From Betaproteobacteria bacterium (GTDB taxonomy: Bacteria; Pseudomonadota; Gammaproteobacteria; Burkholderiales; Rhodocyclaceae): 6,468 nucleotides of DNA. The notes beneath the pieces are model-generated. The model made no database searches. It was not told the origin of the DNA and saw only the letters and a program-made list of their open reading frames with translations. The stretch spans positions 1 to 6,468 of the forward strand of contig JAPTVL010000250.1 in NCBI GenBank assembly GCA_028065725.1, read 5' to 3'. This document shows, in pieces, positions 5,259 through 6,468 of this stretch; position 1 is the stretch's first letter, and every line of letters starts with the position of its first letter. The translations under genes and the position numbers were made by a program.

Positions 5259-6176
5259 CTACGAGACCCAGCCGGCGATGACGATCAGCAGGCCGGCGCC
5301 CAGCCAGATCACCAGGCCGCGCCAGATCATGCTGACGGCGCTGTCGATGCAGTCGGCATCGGGCGGTTGGCCGGTGCCGAGTTCGGGCCGCCAGACGCTC
5401 TCGCCGCCGACCGTGACGTTCTGTCCCAACTTCACGCCCATGGCGCCGGCGCCGGCGGCAATCACCACGCCCTCTTCCGGTTCCGGCCAGGTGTCCGCCT
5501 GGGTACGCCAGCAATACGTGGCGTCCTCGAAGTTGCCGGCGATGGCGTAGGTGAGCGCGGTCAGCCGCGCGGGCACCCAGTTGATGATGTGAAAGACGCG
5601 CTGCGCGCACAGGCCGAAACGGCCGCGCGAGGCTTCCCAGCGCCGCGCCAGAATCGAGGCGGCGCGAAACAGCACCGCGCCGACCGGACCCAGCGGAACC
5701 AGCAGCACGAACCAGAACAGAACGCCGAACATCTGCCGGTAGCTTGCCGCCATCACCTGCTCGATGGTGACGCGCGCGAGGTCGTCGGCGCTGAACTGGC
5801 TGGTATCGCCGCCACGCCAGGAGAGGAGTTGCTCACGCGCCGCATCGAGCTCGCCGGCGCGCAGCAGGCGCGCAATGCGCTCGGCGTCGTCGCTGTAATA
5901 CTTGAAGCCGAGGGTGAAATACAGCACCGCCACGTTCCACGCCCAGCCCAGCAGCGGGCTGACGCCGTTCAGCAGCGCAAAGACCAGCCACACCGCGACC
6001 AGCCACGGCACCACCGCCAGCGTCCAGGCAATCGCACCGTGGGTGTATTCGCCGGCGTTGAGCTTGTCTTCGAGCCAATGAATGAAGCGGGTGTAATGCT
6101 GGTAGTGCGGCAAGGGCTGCCGCAGCGGGCGCAGATGTTCGAGGGCCAGGGCAGCGAGCGCGGAAAAGAAAGCCAT
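5259..6176 (-). CDS. CobD/CbiB-family, AmpE-like inner-membrane protein
   Basis: A 305-residue integral membrane protein of the CobD/CbiB superfamily. It matches the layout of AmpE more than that of genuine cobalamin enzymes. Shared features are FFSALAALALEHLRPL (3-18), a helix pair at about 49-70 and 75-92, FGVLFWFVLLVPLGPVGAVL (150-169), INWVPARLTALTYAIAGNFEDA (198-219), and a final membrane anchor (284-303). A soluble segment (about 93-142) separates the helices. CbiB/CobD joins aminopropanol to cobyric acid; AmpE is linked in enterobacteria to the beta-lactamase/cell-wall recycling sensor. No other cobalamin gene lies nearby, so a B12 role is not supported here. GGAGA (6187-6191) is 10 nt before the ATG, and that ATG overlaps the previous stop as TGATG. 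It is co-transcribed with the Spm fusion and ppx. Confidence 0.88.
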   Translation of the reverse strand: MAFFSALAALALEHLRPLRQPLPHYQHYTRFIHWLEDKLNAGEYTHGAIAWTLAVVPWLVAVWLVFALLNGVSPLLGWAWNVAVLYFTLGFKYYSDDAERIARLLRAGELDAAREQLLSWRGGDTSQFSADDLARVTIEQVMAASYRQMFGVLFWFVLLVPLGPVGAVLFRAASILARRWEASRGRFGLCAQRVFHIINWVPARLTALTYAIAGNFEDATYCWRTQADTWPEPEEGVVIAAGAGAMGVKLGQNVTVGGESVWRPELGTGQPPDADCIDSAVSMIWRGLVIWLGAGLLIVIAGWVS

Positions 6177-6468
6177 CAGCGATTCATCTCCAGGGTGAAG
6201 GTACCGATCCGGCCCGCCTGGCCTGCCGGCCGGTACAGCTCGACGGTCGGCATGACGATGGCCTGCCCGCGCGGCGCCAGCGTATCGGACAGCGCCTGGT
6301 AGGCCTTGGACGGCGCCAGCAGCACGGCTGCCTGGACCTGTGCGGCGTAGACCGGACGGCGCTCGATGCGTCCTTCCTTCAGGCCTTTCGGAATCGGGGC
6401 GTCATCGGCCAGAGTGTAGCCCACTTGCGCGCGCACCTTGCCGCCTGCGGCGCGTGGGTCGTCGAGAA
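6176..6468 (-). CDS. Hypothetical protein, N-terminus beyond the window edge
   Basis: The visible 96 codons are the C-terminal end of a gene that stays open through position 6468, so its true start is outside the window. A GTG at 6434-6436 is in frame but has no ribosome binding site, and good coding sequence (LDDPRAAGGK) continues upstream of it, so I treat it as internal. The end reads like a compact soluble beta-rich domain, with VGYTLADDAPIPKG, VQAAVLLAPSKAYQALSD and GRIGTFTLEMNR. I do not recognise the family and assign no function. Its TGA overlaps the ATG of the AmpE-like gene by one base (TGATG), a clear sign of translational coupling and a shared operon. Confidence 0.72.
   Translation of the reverse strand, partial: LDDPRAAGGKVRAQVGYTLADDAPIPKGLKEGRIERRPVYAAQVQAAVLLAPSKAYQALSDTLAPRGQAIVMPTVELYRPAGQAGRIGTFTLEMNR

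Overview
This window looks like chromosomal DNA of a high-GC, non-sporulating Gram-negative bacterium, most likely a betaproteobacterium (Thiobacillus/Rhodocyclales-like is a guess). The judgement rests on the style of the Ppx and AmpE/CobD-like proteins and on strong G/C third-position bias. There are no mobile elements, tRNA, rRNA or CRISPR arrays. Seven complete genes and one gene cut by the right edge fill about 90% of the sequence.

Left part (1-347): a gene-free leader. It holds a short hairpin at the left edge, three tandem copies of a 9-bp unit (112-138), and an AT-rich island around 241-281. The island contains a sigma-S-like -10 element (CTATATT) that abuts a perfect 16-bp palindrome, TGAATGAATTCATTCA. 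This is the best promoter/operator candidate in the window.

Plus-strand cluster (348-2460): four closely spaced genes, each with a good ribosome binding site. They encode a DUF3597 protein, a DUF937 protein with a C-terminal EF-hand-like loop, a GlsB/YeaQ/YmgE small stress membrane protein, and a stand-alone metallo-beta-lactamase-fold protein with the full ligand set of a flavodiiron-type di-iron site but no flavodoxin domain. The first three belong to families that are uncharacterised or stress-associated. The cluster reads as a general stress module, perhaps reporting on oxygen or redox state through the last protein; that function is inference.

Minus-strand operon (6468 down to 2535): a truncated gene of unknown function, an AmpE-like/CobD-CbiB-family inner-membrane protein, a fused SpmA-SpmB nucleoside-recognition membrane protein, and exopolyphosphatase Ppx. 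The junctions are TGATG, a 10-nt gap and ATGA, so the genes are almost certainly co-transcribed and at least partly translationally coupled. The operon promoter lies beyond the right edge. The two clusters converge on a 74-bp spacer (2461-2534) with no convincing intrinsic terminator.

No clearly novel system is proven here. The points most worth a second look are the palindrome-controlled stress cluster with its di-iron protein, and the coupling of a spore-maturation-type membrane fusion to polyphosphate metabolism.
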